This document shows positions 34,471 through 47,215 of a stretch of DNA of 64,000 nt, one piece after another. A model generated the notes under the pieces. It was not told the DNA's origin. It saw only the letters and a list, made by a program, of their open reading frames with translations, and searched no databases. Both the position numbers and the translations under genes were made by a program. The stretch covers positions 59,542,860 through 59,606,859 of the forward strand of contig NC_052351.1 of assembly GCF_009727055.1 (NCBI RefSeq), read 5' to 3'. Every line of letters begins with the position of its first letter. The first letter of the stretch is position 1. The stretch is from Benincasa hispida (Eukaryota; Streptophyta; Magnoliopsida; Cucurbitales; Cucurbitaceae).

Positions 34471-36672
34471 AAAGTTTAGTAAATGTGAGTTTTGTAGTAA
34501 ATGTGAGTTTTGGCTTGAACAGGTGATGTTTCTTGGACATGTGATCTCAACTAAAGGTGTTTCTGTGGATCCACAGAAGATAGAAGCAGTACTTAAGTGG
34601 GAGCGACCCACGACAATTACTGAGGTACGTAGTTTTCTTGGTTTAGCTAGTTATTATTGTCGCTTCATAGAGGGATTCTCAAAGTTGGCACTTCCACTAA
34701 CCATTCTAACCAAGAAGAATGCTAAATATGTGTGGACGGAGGATTGTGAACGAAGTTTCCAAGAATTAAAGAGGATTAGTTTCGGCACCTATTCTAACAC
34801 TTCTAACACCTAGTGTTGAGTATGAGGTTTATTGTAATACTTCTTGACAGGGTTTAAGGTGTGCTCTTATGCAGAAAGGTAAAGTGATAGCTTATGCTTC
34901 CAGACAACTGAAAAACCATGAGTATAACTATCCAACACATGATCTAAAGCTAGCAACAGTAGTGTTGGCGCTAAAGATTCAGCGACATTATTTATCAGGA
35001 GAAAAGTGTCGTATACTTACAAATTATAAGAGTTTGAAGTATGTCTTTCATCAGAAGAAGTTAAATAGAAGGCCAAGAAGGTGGTTAAAGTATCAAAGAT
35101 TACAATTGTACTATTGGTTATCATCTAGGAAAAGATAATGTAGTAGTTGATGCTTTGAGTAGAAAGTCATTATGCTCGAAAGTTTCACTAAATGCTATCA
35201 GTTCATCTTTCCTATGTGAACTAAAGAGCGGTAATGTAGTGTTAGCAACAGATAACTAGGGAGGTTTAATTACAATTTCAGGTAAGACCTACCCTAATTG
35301 GCAAGATTATTGAGGCACAAAAGGATGATGCAGTTTTGAAGTAGTTAAGAGGACAGTGAAACAAGGCCATCATACAATTTATAATGTGAGGAACGATGGA
35401 GCTATAGTAAGGTATAACCGTGTATGTGTTCCTAATAGGTCAGACTTAAAACAAGAAATCCTAGAGGAAGCCCATAGCTCAGCTTATGCGATGCATCCAG
35501 ATAGCACTAAAATGTATCGAGCCTTGAAATAGTTTTACTAGTGGCCTAGAATGAAACGTGATATATCAGAATATGTATTGAAATACATGATTTGCCAGCA
35601 AGTTAAATCCAATAGAAAACAACTGGACTTCTAAATTCACTTCCAGTTCTAGAATGGAAATGGGAGCATGTTACCATGGACCTTCTATTTGGACTTCTTC
35701 GCACTCAAAATGGTCATGATGGCATCTGGGTGATAATTAATAGGTTGACTAAAACAACGATATTTTTGCCAGTTAATGCCACTTATTCCTTGGATAAGCA
35801 CCAGTATTGATATCTCTAACTGAGATTTGAGATTCATGTCTAAATTTTGGCCAAGCTTGCAACAGGCTCTTGGTACTAAACTTAAATTCAATACAGCCTT
35901 TCATCCTCAGACGGATGGGCAATCAGAACGAACTATTTAGACTTTAGAGGACATTCTTTAAGCTTGTGTGCTACAGTTCAAGTGCAGCTTGGATTCTCAT
36001 CTTCCACTAATGAAGTTTGCATATAATAACAATTATCATTCCAGTACTGAAATAGCTCTGTATGAGGCTTTGTATGGGAGGAAGTGTAGAACTCTAGTAT
36101 GTTGGGATGAAGTTGGTGAAAAAAAGTTTCTTGGTCTATAATTAGTGCAAATCACTACAGATACCATTAAGATTATCGTGGAGAAACTTAAGATGACTCA
36201 AGATTGCCAGAAAATTTACGCTGACAAACACCATAGGGATCTAGAATTTGAGATGGGAGATAGAGTTTTTTTAAACCTTTCTCCTTGGAAGGGAATGTTA
36301 CGTTTTGGTATAAAAAGAAAACTGAGTCGAAGATATATAGAACCCTACGAAATCCTAGAATGCATAGGACCATCAATCTATCATTTGGCATAGTCAATGG
36401 AGTTTTCCAGGATACACGATGTGTTCCATGTGTCGATGTTGCATAAATATGTTCCAGACCGGTCACATGTCCTAGAAACACAACTAATACAACTTAAGGA
36501 AAATCTATCCTATGAGGAAGAACTTGTATAGATCTTAGACAGGAAGGAACAAGCATTGAGAAACAAAACGATTCCACTAGTTAAAGTGTTATAGAGAAAC
36601 CATGCAGTGGAAGAAGCAACCTGGGAAAGCGAACAACAAATGAGAGCTAAATACCCTCAGTTATTCTCCTGA
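34466..36672 (+). pseudogene. Gypsy element G1: RT end, RNase H, integrase, chromodomain
   Basis: Second half of G1 pol. RT connection: [20 protein letters not shown] and [14 protein letters not shown] (34526-34670). RNase [23 protein letters not shown] (34875-34938). Integrase zinc-finger and core: HQ... region 35480-35600, [12 protein letters not shown] (35898-35933), then NNNYHSSTEIALYEALYGR (36020-36080). C-terminal: RFGIKRKLSRRYIEPYEIL, and a chromodomain-like end with RNHAVEEATWESEQQMRAKY (about 36595-36655). Stops (TAG for Trp/Gln codons, several) and frameshifts throughout. The chromodomain places it with Tekay/Del-type chromoviruses. Confidence 0.85.
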
Positions 36673-36723
36673 TGATTTCCAGTTGAATTTTGAGGACAAA
36701 ATTCTCAAAAGGGGGTATTGACT

Positions 36724-39700
36724 TGTAAGCCCTTGTTCATTTTCCTCTTGTTTAAGCTTAGGATTAACTTAAATAAGTAAGTTTAGAGTTTATCTAAATG
36801 AATCATTTGGAATATATGACCTAAATATGTTTTATAGCTAAGTGTTAAAGTTAGTAGTGGGAATTTACTACACTAGTGCAAGTTCCTTTTCATTTATTTA
36901 GTAAGTTAGTAACTTTGTTAAGTGTTGGAGTAATTTGATTATGAGTAGATAATTGGCTATGTGTTAGGAAAAGAAAGAAAAAAAATAAAATTTTATAAGT
37001 GAAAGAAAGGGGACCCAAAAATGTGTGAGTGTGTGGAGGAGAATAAATTATTTTGTTGAAAAATAATTTTTGGATTAATTTTCTAAGGTTAAAAATTAAT
37101 TTAACTTGATAATATTGTTAAGGGGCAAGGAGGATAAGGAAAAATGAGAAAAAGCAAGCAAGTAGTTGGTTGGTTGAATATGATTGGAGGAAGAAAAGAT
37201 AGATTTTGGCTAGGCATGAAGGATACATTTGATAGGTCAGTTCTTCCAATTTACTCATGTAAAATTTGTTATTTTTTGAACCAAATGAAAGCTGAATGAA
37301 TGTAGAAAACAGTTGAGAGTTGCCAAAGTGATTGGAGATTGGAAAGGTTGAGAAAACTTGAAGGAAAAAGAAGTTGTCTGAAAATCGCGTTAGACAGAGC
37401 TTGTTGTGTTGAAGGACTTTTCAAGGAACTTTAGGGAGGATTTAGGCACCCAAAATTTTCGGTAAACTAGTTAAAAAGTTCCTCTTGAATTCCAAAAAAA
37501 TTATTTGAAGTTTATTTGATTAGAAATAATGTTTGAAGCTCTGGAAAATCAGGTTGAAATAAGGAGATCACTGGCTGAAGATAGCAGGTTGGCACCCTAG
37601 CCCAGCCGCTCAGTGTCGCCTAGGACGCTTGATAACGAGCAGAAATGAACGTTATTACAGTGCTAAGTTCTTAAAAAATGTTGGCTTGCGTTGATAAAAT
37701 ATATAAGATTGCGTCCAAAAAGTATCAAGTTCATAACATTGCGGTCATATGCGTTCATTGCATGGAAATAGTTAATTTTTGTATTTTTATGCAGAATATG
37801 CGTTGACGCAAGGTAGAAAGCGCGATCACAAGAAATCAACGGACGAGCGTAACATTACCGCAAGGCTTTATGGTGATTTATGTTCGCAAACATCTGCTCA
37901 AGAAGGATTGCCGCATAGAGTCACCGAAACTTGGTGGGCGCATCTGGGTGAAAGGCATAATTAATCACGATGGGACAAAAAGCTGATGACGGTCGAATCC
38001 AAATTAAGTTGACAAGTCGCTAACGATAACAATTACACTCAGCTTTTCGGTGACAAATATTCGGCGCATCAGTCAGAGAATTAAAGCTATCTCATCTATG
38101 CAATCATAAGAGAGAAGCCGTCTTTCACCTTGAAGGCTCTATAAATACCGAAGGCAACTTTCAGAAAAGGAGTTCGGCAGTTTAGCAAGTTCGAACACTA
38201 AGAGAATTTCCCTTAGAATAGCCTAGTCCATAGTTTTCCTTTTATTTTAAGGCAGAGCGAGAGAAGGGAAGAGACTCTGGAAGATCGCTCAGGGCAACTC
38301 GAGAGAGAACCCGGAGGCGTAGAAAGTAGAGAGTGGGCCGACTCTGGCGAGAGCGAGACCATCTTTTGAACAAGAGTAGAAAATGCAGTGTAAAAGCTTG
38401 GGAAGCAAGAGATTACTACCAGGCTCTTTATTCTCTCCTTGCATTGTTATTTTGTATTTCAACTTTATATTTATACAATGAAAGTTCTTATTCTACATCT
38501 GTTCACTCTCTTAGCACACATGAGTAGCTAAACTTATCGAATGGGTTGAGAAGAACTAAGCTAACATAACCTAGGATCTTCATCGCATGCGATTATCTTG
38601 TTTCATGTTGTGCCCAACACCCCTTTAGAGCTACTCGAGAGGGAGTCTAAAGAAAGAACCTAAAGACTCAAAAAAGCTAGGTTAGAATCTAGACTCGAGA
38701 GAGTAAGATTAGATCTGCATAAGCAAGAGATAGGGACTTAGAGATAAACTTTGTTTGCCAACCTGCATCGCATGCACCCTAGAGATAGGTATGATATTAT
38801 GTGGTTGCCTTATTTGTGTGTGTGTCATTTTGTCATTGCATAAATAAGAATAGAGGCTTATATGTAGGTCCTATAGACTTATCGTATATATCACATACGT
38901 TCTAGCATTAGAAGTCGTAGCATTCGCGTCGAGAGATGGTTTACTATTGTATGTGTGTTGCATGGTCGCATAACATAAACGCATCCTAGGGAGTGTTAGC
39001 CGAATCTCTTCTCAACCCATTCACCGCATACTCATCTCATCTCCCGTATTATCAACTTTTTTCGAAACTCCGTCGCATTTTTTTATTTTTATTACCATAA
39101 ACAACAAACCAAACAATTATTTGAGTTACCGGTTACCGCAAAGTCTTTTAAAAAATTATCATCGCATACCGTTTTCCCAAGTCCCTAAGTTCAACCCTAG
39201 ACTTACCAAGAAACTCAGTGGGGTTTATACTTGGATTCCAATGAGAAAACTTGTTGCTCAATGCAATTCCATCATCGCATTTCATTCCATATTTTCACCA
39301 CATAAAATAACACATCAACGTTCACCCATATGTTCGTCTTCTGCCCATTAGCCCACACTCACACGTGCGCTTCTTGTTGTGCCAGCACCCTCAACGCACG
39401 TCTCACGCCCACGCCTACCTAGCCTCGCCCACACCTATTTTTGTTGCCCATTGGCTTTACCACGATCATTTCTGATGTTGATGAGCATTTTTTAAGCCCA
39501 ATTAAGATTTTCTTGATATTTTAACCCTAAAATGAATAATTTTGGATTTTAAAGTAATTTTTGGGTTATTTGGATATTTTAAGAAAATGTGCTTAAGGTT
39601 CAAAATGTGAAAGTTTAGGGCTCAATTTGTGTTTAATCGGTCTTGTGGAATTATTAAGGGTTGTTTAGAGTTATTTTAACCTATCATGAGAGTCTAGTAA

Positions 39701-41173
39701 CCATGGGATCTTATTTCAAGTCAGATTGAGATCGAGAAGGCCTATAAGCCAAGGAATTCATGTCTGTGACTGTGAATGGTTTTATTTTAAGAATTTTTAT
39801 TTGAAAAATATATTCGTATAATAGTATTTTATAATTTGTGAAATGCATTGGCATGATATGTTTACTTGACTATTATTTTAGAAATGCTTGAATAATGATT
39901 CTTGAATTATCACTAGTTTTATATGAACTGGATTTATGAAAATGCAGTTTGGAACCTAATTTTACTTTTCTATGAATTGTACGGTTTTGTAAGAAAACCT
40001 CGTGATGGTGGAATGAGTGATATTGAATGGTTTATAAAAGTGGTTTCAAACTACTAATTCTTGTACCTGAGAGATGGTTATTTTTTTCATGCTACTTGAA
40101 TGTGTTTCAGTAGCACTGGTTAGGCAATCAAGGGGCTTTCGAGTTCAGATGTGGCTAGATGTGGCCAAAGTACACCAGGAAGTCCAGAGGAACCTGCGCC
40201 TGTAGTGCCACCCAGGCGATCAAGGGGCTACCGAGGTTAGATATCGCCAAAGTATACCGGGAAGTCTAGATGAATCTGAGCCTATGGTGTATATGTATAT
40301 TTAACCTTGAGGCAACTTTGTGTGCACGTATGACCTTGTTATTTAGTTTACCACCACGGGGGACATTCGATGTGTGGTATGTCTAAGACAACCATATATC
40401 CTTGTCCAGAGTAACCCACCGTTGTAAACGAGTATTTGGGTACAAAGTTGGTGTGATTTTCTAGTAACTCATGAATGTTTAATAATTCGCTTTATATGAG
40501 ATATAATCATGCCAATATTTTATTAGCACGTGTTTGAAATGATACTAAATCTTTTTTACTTTGCAAATGACTTACTGAATTACTTGACAAAACTCATTGA
40601 CGTTTTAGAAAGAGAAAATTTATGTTCATATTAAATTACCATTTACTGGGCTTTAGCTCATGCTTTCAATATTTTATGTTCTCCCCTCCCCCTCCCCCAA
40701 GTAGCGATCAAGTTCCGGAATCAAGCTGAGTTGTCCATAGTCACACGACGAGAGTATCTTGCAGCATTGTAGGTTTACATATTTTGGAGTCTTGTTATAA
40801 ATAGACTACATACCAAGACCTATATGTATATGAATTTTGAGAACATGGGACATAGAGTAATGGTTTGGTTGTGTGGTTGTAAAGGTGTTCTGATGTGCAT
40901 AAACTTTGTTGATGATTTTTATGTATATATACTTTCAAATAATGTGTTTGAACTGAGATTTGGCAAAACAGGAGATGGAGAAAGATATGAAATGCATTTA
41001 ATGTCATAAAATCAATATGGTGAACGAAAGTCAAATAAATTGAATGATCTTTGTGGAACTATATAGTTTCACATACAGATGGAGCTGGTTAGTTGGATGC
41101 TAAATATTATCGAGGGTTGGTATCTTCGTACCTTTCTCTAGATTAGGATGGTAACCTGGGAAGGGGTGTGATA
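36724..41173 (+). repeat. 3' LTR of gypsy element G1 (interrupted)
   Basis: Begins TGTAAGCCC after a purine-rich stretch AAAAGGGGG (36707-36715) and ends GGGGTGTGATA (41163-41173), where CA has probably become TA. It contains a foreign 1664-bp insert at 37654-39317; without it the LTR is about 2.78 kb. The pair 'caccgggaagtc' type segments near 40135-40215 and 40230-40280 are tandem, related copies ('gcaatcaaggggctttcgag' and 'gcgatcaaggggctaccgag' about 90 bp apart). The E-type LTR resumes immediately after. Confidence 0.75.
37654..39317 (+). mobile_element. Solo LTR related to families A/B, ACGTT duplication
   Basis: Flanked by ACGTT at 37649-37653 and 39318-39322. It ends CACATCA but begins ATTACAGTGC rather than TG, so the first bases may be mutated. 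It shares with A/B LTRs the 'catgcgat', 'cgcat' vocabulary, the TATA word ggctctataaatacc (38135-38149) and the motif 'cccaagtccctaagttcaaccctag' near 39176-39200 (compare the reverse complement of 20130-20165). The gypsy LTR continues on both sides. No genes inside. Confidence 0.65.
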
Positions 41174-41555
41174 CACAGTCTAGTCTTATACAAACTCTTT
41201 GTATAGGATACCCCCACTCACATATCTCTATATGAATGATTAGGATCAAATCGTTTGTAACACCTTACAATAATAATAACAATTACAAAGTGGGTCGTAT
41301 CCATACTGTTACCAGGATAAGTCATCCAATCTTATCATACTACAGACCATTTAGATTATTACTTAAACATAATTCACTTATATGTTAACCACACACATAT
41401 TTAAGTTACATTAAATAACCTCAGATCTTGTTTATTGGATCAAGTTACATAATTCTAAATGTCAAATAAAATAACTCCTTATTTTATTAAATAAATGAAT
41501 TTTATTTATACATTATAAACCACAAGATTTAGGGTACAATCCCCAACAGTTTGAC
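41174..41555 (-). repeat. Family E LTR, copy 3 (right part)
   Basis: The run 'gtcttatacaaactctttgtataggatacccccactcacat' (in pieces) to 'ccacaagatttagggtacaatcccca' parallels 3450-3690 and 5255-5640. On the minus strand it opens TGGGGATTGTACCC, a mutated form of TGGGGTTGATGCCC. With 16840-17705 it brackets gypsy element G1. Confidence 0.65.
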
Positions 41556-43402
41556 CTAGCGTCGTAGTGCTATCGATAAACTGTAAATACCATTTTTTTT
41601 CATTTTTAGGTCATTTAGCTCCAAGCTCGAACCTTTTCTTCTCTGTATAATTGTTTCCCTTTTCTTCTCTATTTAACTTGTTCTTTTATATTTTGGCTTG
41701 TAATAATCCAACTTTGAGCTTAAACTAGATGGCTAAGGTGAGTTTTCTAACTTAGGTTAGAAATTTTCTTCAATTATAATCTTGTGAGACTTTCTACTTT
41801 GTTTATAAATTTTCATCTTAAGATTATATTCATAGTTGTATTTCTTTGAAATTGTCTGACAAACTAGTCAAAGTTGCACAATTGATTGTTATAGATTGAG
41901 ATTTATAATCCGCATTAATGCTCTTAATTGCTTTTTAATATAGTTAAGTCAAAGTTATGGATTGTGTGTCATTTTGTCTATTAAGCATTGTTTATTTAAC
42001 TAGATGAAGATCATACCAAGTGACTTGTCATAGTGTTTTCTTTAATTGGTAACTAATGTATTTGGCATGCACTACATCTAAAAATATTGGTTAATTAGTT
42101 GTTGTGGACTTCTTTTTAGCACTAGTGAATGTGGCAACTAAGCATGGGCAAAGATAGGAATTAACTTGTATGAATTCAATGATCAAGCAAGCTATTGAGG
42201 ATATCTTTAAATATAGGCTAAGCCGATTTTACTCTTGTTGCACTTTACATATCGCATTTTATTTTCTTGTGCTTACTTCTCAAAGCACACCAAACTCATT
42301 TACCGTTCAATCTAGGAATTCAACTTGTGCGAACTTACTTTACATTTTCCTGCAGGACGGTTTGGTCTTACTACTAATACTACTCAATAGTAGAGGTTGT
42401 ATTGATCTATATTATAAATTCATTTGATCTATTGAGGGCCTCGACAATCTTCGGCCCATCAAAGTCCTATCAAAATGAATACAAAAGATAGTTCCAATTT
42501 AAAACAAGATAATTTTAAGTTGAGATCTTTAAGTGATATGTTTACACCAAAAAAGAGCATTAATAGAAGAATGCAAGATGTTTATGAAGTATTTCTCTCA
42601 CATACATTAATCTTTACATTTTTACATTTAAATAAGTCTTATACACCAATGAAAAATGTACATTAATCATTTTGAAATGGAACTCTAATTAAGCGTTTCC
42701 TTAAAGTTTAACATTTTAATTAATAGTATCATTAATTTTAGGTTATAAACTTAGATGTAAAAAAAAATACCTGGGTGCATGCACCCATCTTCATTCAAAT
42801 CATTCAAGTGTGAAATCAATAGTTGTCATGTGGCAATTTTTTTCAAAAAAAAATCTTTTAATATTTTTTGTCCTTTGTGATTGAAGGTGATATATAGAGA
42901 GATTACACTCAAATATTACTCGAAACATAATTTGATTTTAGTCGATACTATTTTGTTCGAGTTTACTTCACAACTGTGATAATGTCTTATCCACTTAAAT
43001 TATGCTCAAATCAACAAACCATCGAAATTTAATAAAAAGAAAACTAAACTCAAAATTAGATCAATTTTTTTTTTAATCCCAACAAATGATAGTTTAAATA
43101 ACAAAATAATTAGGACTCAAAACACCAAGCTTGATGGTTGGACACATGGTGGTTAGGTGAGAGGCAAAACCACAAACATCTTTTGCATCAAAATTTCTTC
43201 GATTCAAAGTTATATGTCAATCAACAATGCCGTATATGATTAATCCACAATTCTCAGTACTCACTGCTACTAATAATGCTCGATCCAAGTTCTTGTCCTT
43301 CAGCGGACGCGATCGATTTCTATAACATTTCATTGTTCGAGTGAATCGAATTTCAATCACTCTTCCGCTGTACATTTCAATTTCTTCCACTCTGCAAATT
43401 CC
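41556..43402. other. Upstream DNA of the O-fucosyltransferase-like gene
   Basis: No protein motif recognised between the E-type LTR and the gene. The stretch 41560-42480 reads like worn repeat DNA but I cannot assign it. Immediately upstream (43260-43400) there is a pyrimidine-rich leader ('ttcaatttcttccactctgc') fitting a plant 5'UTR. Promoter elements cannot be fixed by eye. Confidence 0.5.
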
Positions 43403-46400
43403 ATGGCATTTCCCAGAACCCAGAAGCCAAAACCCAAACCCAGATCCCCACTCATCTTCTTCTTCGTTGCCCTAGCCGCCATTGCCTTTCTTTTCCTCTT
43501 TTCCTCACTGGTTTCTACCAATGGGGCTTCTTCTTTTTCATCCTCGAATTCAATTCAGAAAATCTTCAGATTCAAGAATCTGACCCAGAAACAGAGACGT
43601 AATCGGCATGTTTTTAGTGTAAATGACAAGTTCTTGTACTGGGGCAACAGAATCGACTGCCCGGGCAAGCACTGCGAATCTTGTGAGGGTTTGGGTCACC
43701 AGGAATCCAGCTTGAGGTGTGCCCTTGAGGAAGCCATGTTCCTCCAAAGGTAATCTTTCTTGAAGTTCTTCTGAATTCTGGGGTTTAATCCTTACTTGAA
43801 GTTGTTTTCTCCTTGTTTAGTTTGTTGGATTGACATGATAAGGTTTCTGTATGAAAGGGATTTGGAATTGGGTGAGCAGTAACTCATCAGCATTGTTGTA
43901 GTTCTATCATTAAAAGGAGAATTATCATATTTTGAAACTTCTGTTTGCCCCTTGTTTGATTTTAGTTCTATGTTATTGCTATGAGGTGCTATTTAGTTTT
44001 GTCTCAATTTATCTTTGTAATGGTAATGGATTGGTCCAGTGCTCTTTAACTGCAGCATAATTTATTGGTAGATTGCTTTTGCATAGCCTACCTAGGCAAT
44101 TAACTACTTTTTTTTTTTTTGGTGCAGAATATTTGTAATGCCCTCTAGAATGTGTATCAACCCTATACATAATAAGAAAGGGCTTCTTCATCAGTCCACC
44201 AATGCAAGCTCAGAGGAAAGGTGTTTTTTCCCTCTTTTCTTTTCCAATAACGTTTTTCTTGTATGCACTCTCTCTTGCAACTGTGTTGATCCATATTGCT
44301 TATCATATAAATATTGTACCTATTAAACGTCACGTTTTCTAATAAGCATATACTTGAGGGTAGTTGAAACTGTACTAATTTGGTTCTCTTTGGGCTTCAA
44401 ACTAAGATGCAAACTTCATTACATAAAAAATTCACTGTTCTTTCATTTATATTTGTGAATTTTATAGAGAAAAAAGTAGAACCTGAATTTGTTCTCTGCA
44501 TTGCAGTTGGGAAGCAAACTCTTGTGCCATGGACTCTTTGTACGATATGGACCTTATATCTGACACTGTACCAGTGATTTTAGACAACTCAAAATTATGG
44601 TATCAGGTGCTGTCAACTGGTATGAAATTAGGAGCTAGAGCAGTTGCCCACGTTGAGCAAGTTAGTCGTCTTGAACTCAGAGACAACAGCCGCTACTCCG
44701 ATCTTCTGCTAATAAATCGAACTGCCAGCCCTCTTTCATGGTAAATCAAGCTTGGGGATATAACATTCCCTTTACCACTTTTGAGTGTATTGTGTGTTTA
44801 GATAGATTCAAGCATCATTGTATGGTAAATCAGTAAAAGCTCAATTAGGCTTATCTTTATAATGCTTTTTTTATGCCTTTCCTTGCAACTTAGTATGACA
44901 GATGTTTCAATTTAAGATCCCAAGTTATGAATTCTTTGGGTGTTAATGGCATGATAACTCATTAGGTTTATGGAATGCAAGGACAGAAACAACCGCAGTG
45001 CCATATTGTTGCCCTATAAATTTCTTCCTTCTATGGCAGCAGAAAACATGAGGGATGCAGCTGAGAAGGTATTGTTCTGAAATCATATTAAGGTTCTTTC
45101 TTTTGCGCTTGCACTCTTGTAAATCATGACATAGGACCTAACAAAGTTGCAAGCTGTTACCTCATTGCTTATGAAACATAGTTTCATTGCATTTCCATAT
45201 TTCTGGGTTTGTTTTTCATAGTTGTAGTAGATGCTTAAGCTCAGTGATACAAGATTAGGTATTCGGTTTATTCAGACTTCACGGATGCTTCTTAGCATAA
45301 AATTGCCACCTTAGAAAATATAATTATTGAACTCTGGGTCAAATGCAAATACTTTACTTTAGATACTCTTTGACAAGTATAGCAAACTCTAATTAAAGTC
45401 TCATTAATTATTTTATTTTATTATTGTTATTATTATTATTAATTTTTTCGCAATAACTGGGATAACAAGGGGTGCCACTCTGTTTTGTTACTCATGGCCC
45501 ACCCTTACTGTTTACCAAGAAACCTCTCTGCAGAAGGCAACAACGGTTTTATGATAATCAATTAGTTGTTGATACTCTTGATAATCAATTTGTTTTTCTT
45601 ATGTTTTTTAAGTCTTAGCTTATAAATACTATTTACACTCGTGTGTTTCTTTGCTTTGTCTTCCACTTCTTTAAGATGCTTTCGAAATCTAAACCAAATT
45701 TTAAAAACCAAAAGAAGTATTTTTAAAAAACTTGTTTTCTTTTTGGAATTTGGTCTACAAATTCATATGCATTTGCAAAAATGGTATTTAATACACTATT
45801 AAAATTGAGGGAAGTAGGCATAATTTTTTGGAAAAAAAAACTAAAATGGGGCCACTCCTAGGATGACCTCAGTTTAAGACTTTCCATTCCTAGGAATTCA
45901 ATTTAATCCACCATCCAAAGTACTTGGGAAGTCTTTCTTTTTTCTGTCTTTGATGAACTTTGAAGTTCTGCCATCAGGCCATGGTTGCACAATGGTGAAA
46001 GTCAGAGAATGAGAAAGAAAGGGCTGTATACAACCATTTGCAGAAGTAAGCCAGTTGTAATCATTATATGTGGTTAGGTTTGTAGAAAATTGGAAGTACC
46101 TGAAGTTTTATGGTTTTGAAATTTTATGGTTTTGGTGTCTTCTTGGAAACTGAATGGAAGGCACGCCATTGATTAGGGATCCTCATATGCTTCATAAAGC
46201 CAGGTTAAGATTACAGGTGTTCGTTTAACCTCTTAGCAGCGTTAGATAAATTCGAAAAGAGTAATTTGCTAGACGTGCATTGGTTAGAGACGAAGTTTGC
46301 TTCCAGTTCTCTGTTTCTGTTTAGTTTATTGATTTGTTATACTGTGCGTTAGATTACAGGTAATTTTTCTTTTTGGAATAGTTCTATAAGTAACTGTGTC

Positions 46401-47215
46401 TCCTGAAATCTTATTCCTCGAACTTTGTGTCGTTTAATAATTTCTTAGTGCACTTCATCAATGAAAAATCTCTCATTTTATTGATAATGCTGAAAAGAAT
46501 ATCTGATCAATAGATTAAAGCGCTACTTGGTGATTATGATGCCATCCATGTTCGTCGCGGAGATAAAATAAAGACCAGAAAGGACAGGTTTGGTGTTGAT
46601 AGAAGCTTACATCCACATCTCGACAGGGATACACGGCCCGAGTTTATGCTAAAGAGAATAGCAAAGTGGGTTCCGGCAGGGCGGACACTTTTTATTGCTT
46701 CAAATGAGAGAACTCCTGGATTTTTCTCGCCCCTCTCTGATCGGTGAGCCCATCTCACTCACCTTTTTAGTTCACTAGAGTACGAGATGAAGTATTGGTT
46801 CTTTGCCATTTAGTAGTAGAAAGACTTTACTCAAAGGATCTTCTTGTGTTCTGATAGTTATAATATAAGTCATCAAACCGTCTCTCATTTAGTTGCATAT
46901 CCCCTTAAGTATTCCCTTTTAACCAAGAACAAAGAACCAGGTATTGTGCGCTTTGTGCTTCAATATTGACTCGTGATACCCCGATTTTGCAGGTACAAGT
47001 TGGCTTATTCCTTGAACTATAGTAGTATTCTGGATCCTGTGGTTAAGAACAATTATCAGTTGTTCATGATCGAACGGCTCATTATGGCAGGTGCTAAGAC
47101 ATTCATCAGAACATTCAAAGAAGACGATACGGATCTAAGCCTCACCGACGACCCAAAGAAGAACACAAAAATATGGCAAATACCTGTCTACACAGCTGAT
47201 GAAGAAAGAAGGTGA
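43403..47215 (+). CDS. Plant O-fucosyltransferase-like protein, six exons
   Basis: Exons by GT-AG rules and continuous frame: 43403-43749, 44128-44220, 44507-44740, 44966-45068, 46514-46743, 46993-47215; 409 residues plus stop. The product begins with a basic stretch and one hydrophobic segment (about residues 18-38, FFFVALAAIAFLFLF), i.e. a type II Golgi membrane protein, then a short stem. The lumenal part carries YWGNRIDCPGKHC and CEGLGHQESSLRCALEEA, and the GDP-fucose-binding signature AIHVRRGDK (exon 5), followed by RTLFIASNERTPGFF. These fit the plant GT106/O-fucosyltransferase superfamily; the exact acceptor is unknown. The frame is intact, all splice sites are canonical. It ends AGG-TGA, but the same bases (AAG|GTGAGG) look like a splice donor, so a further 3' exon is possible. 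Confidence 0.85.
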
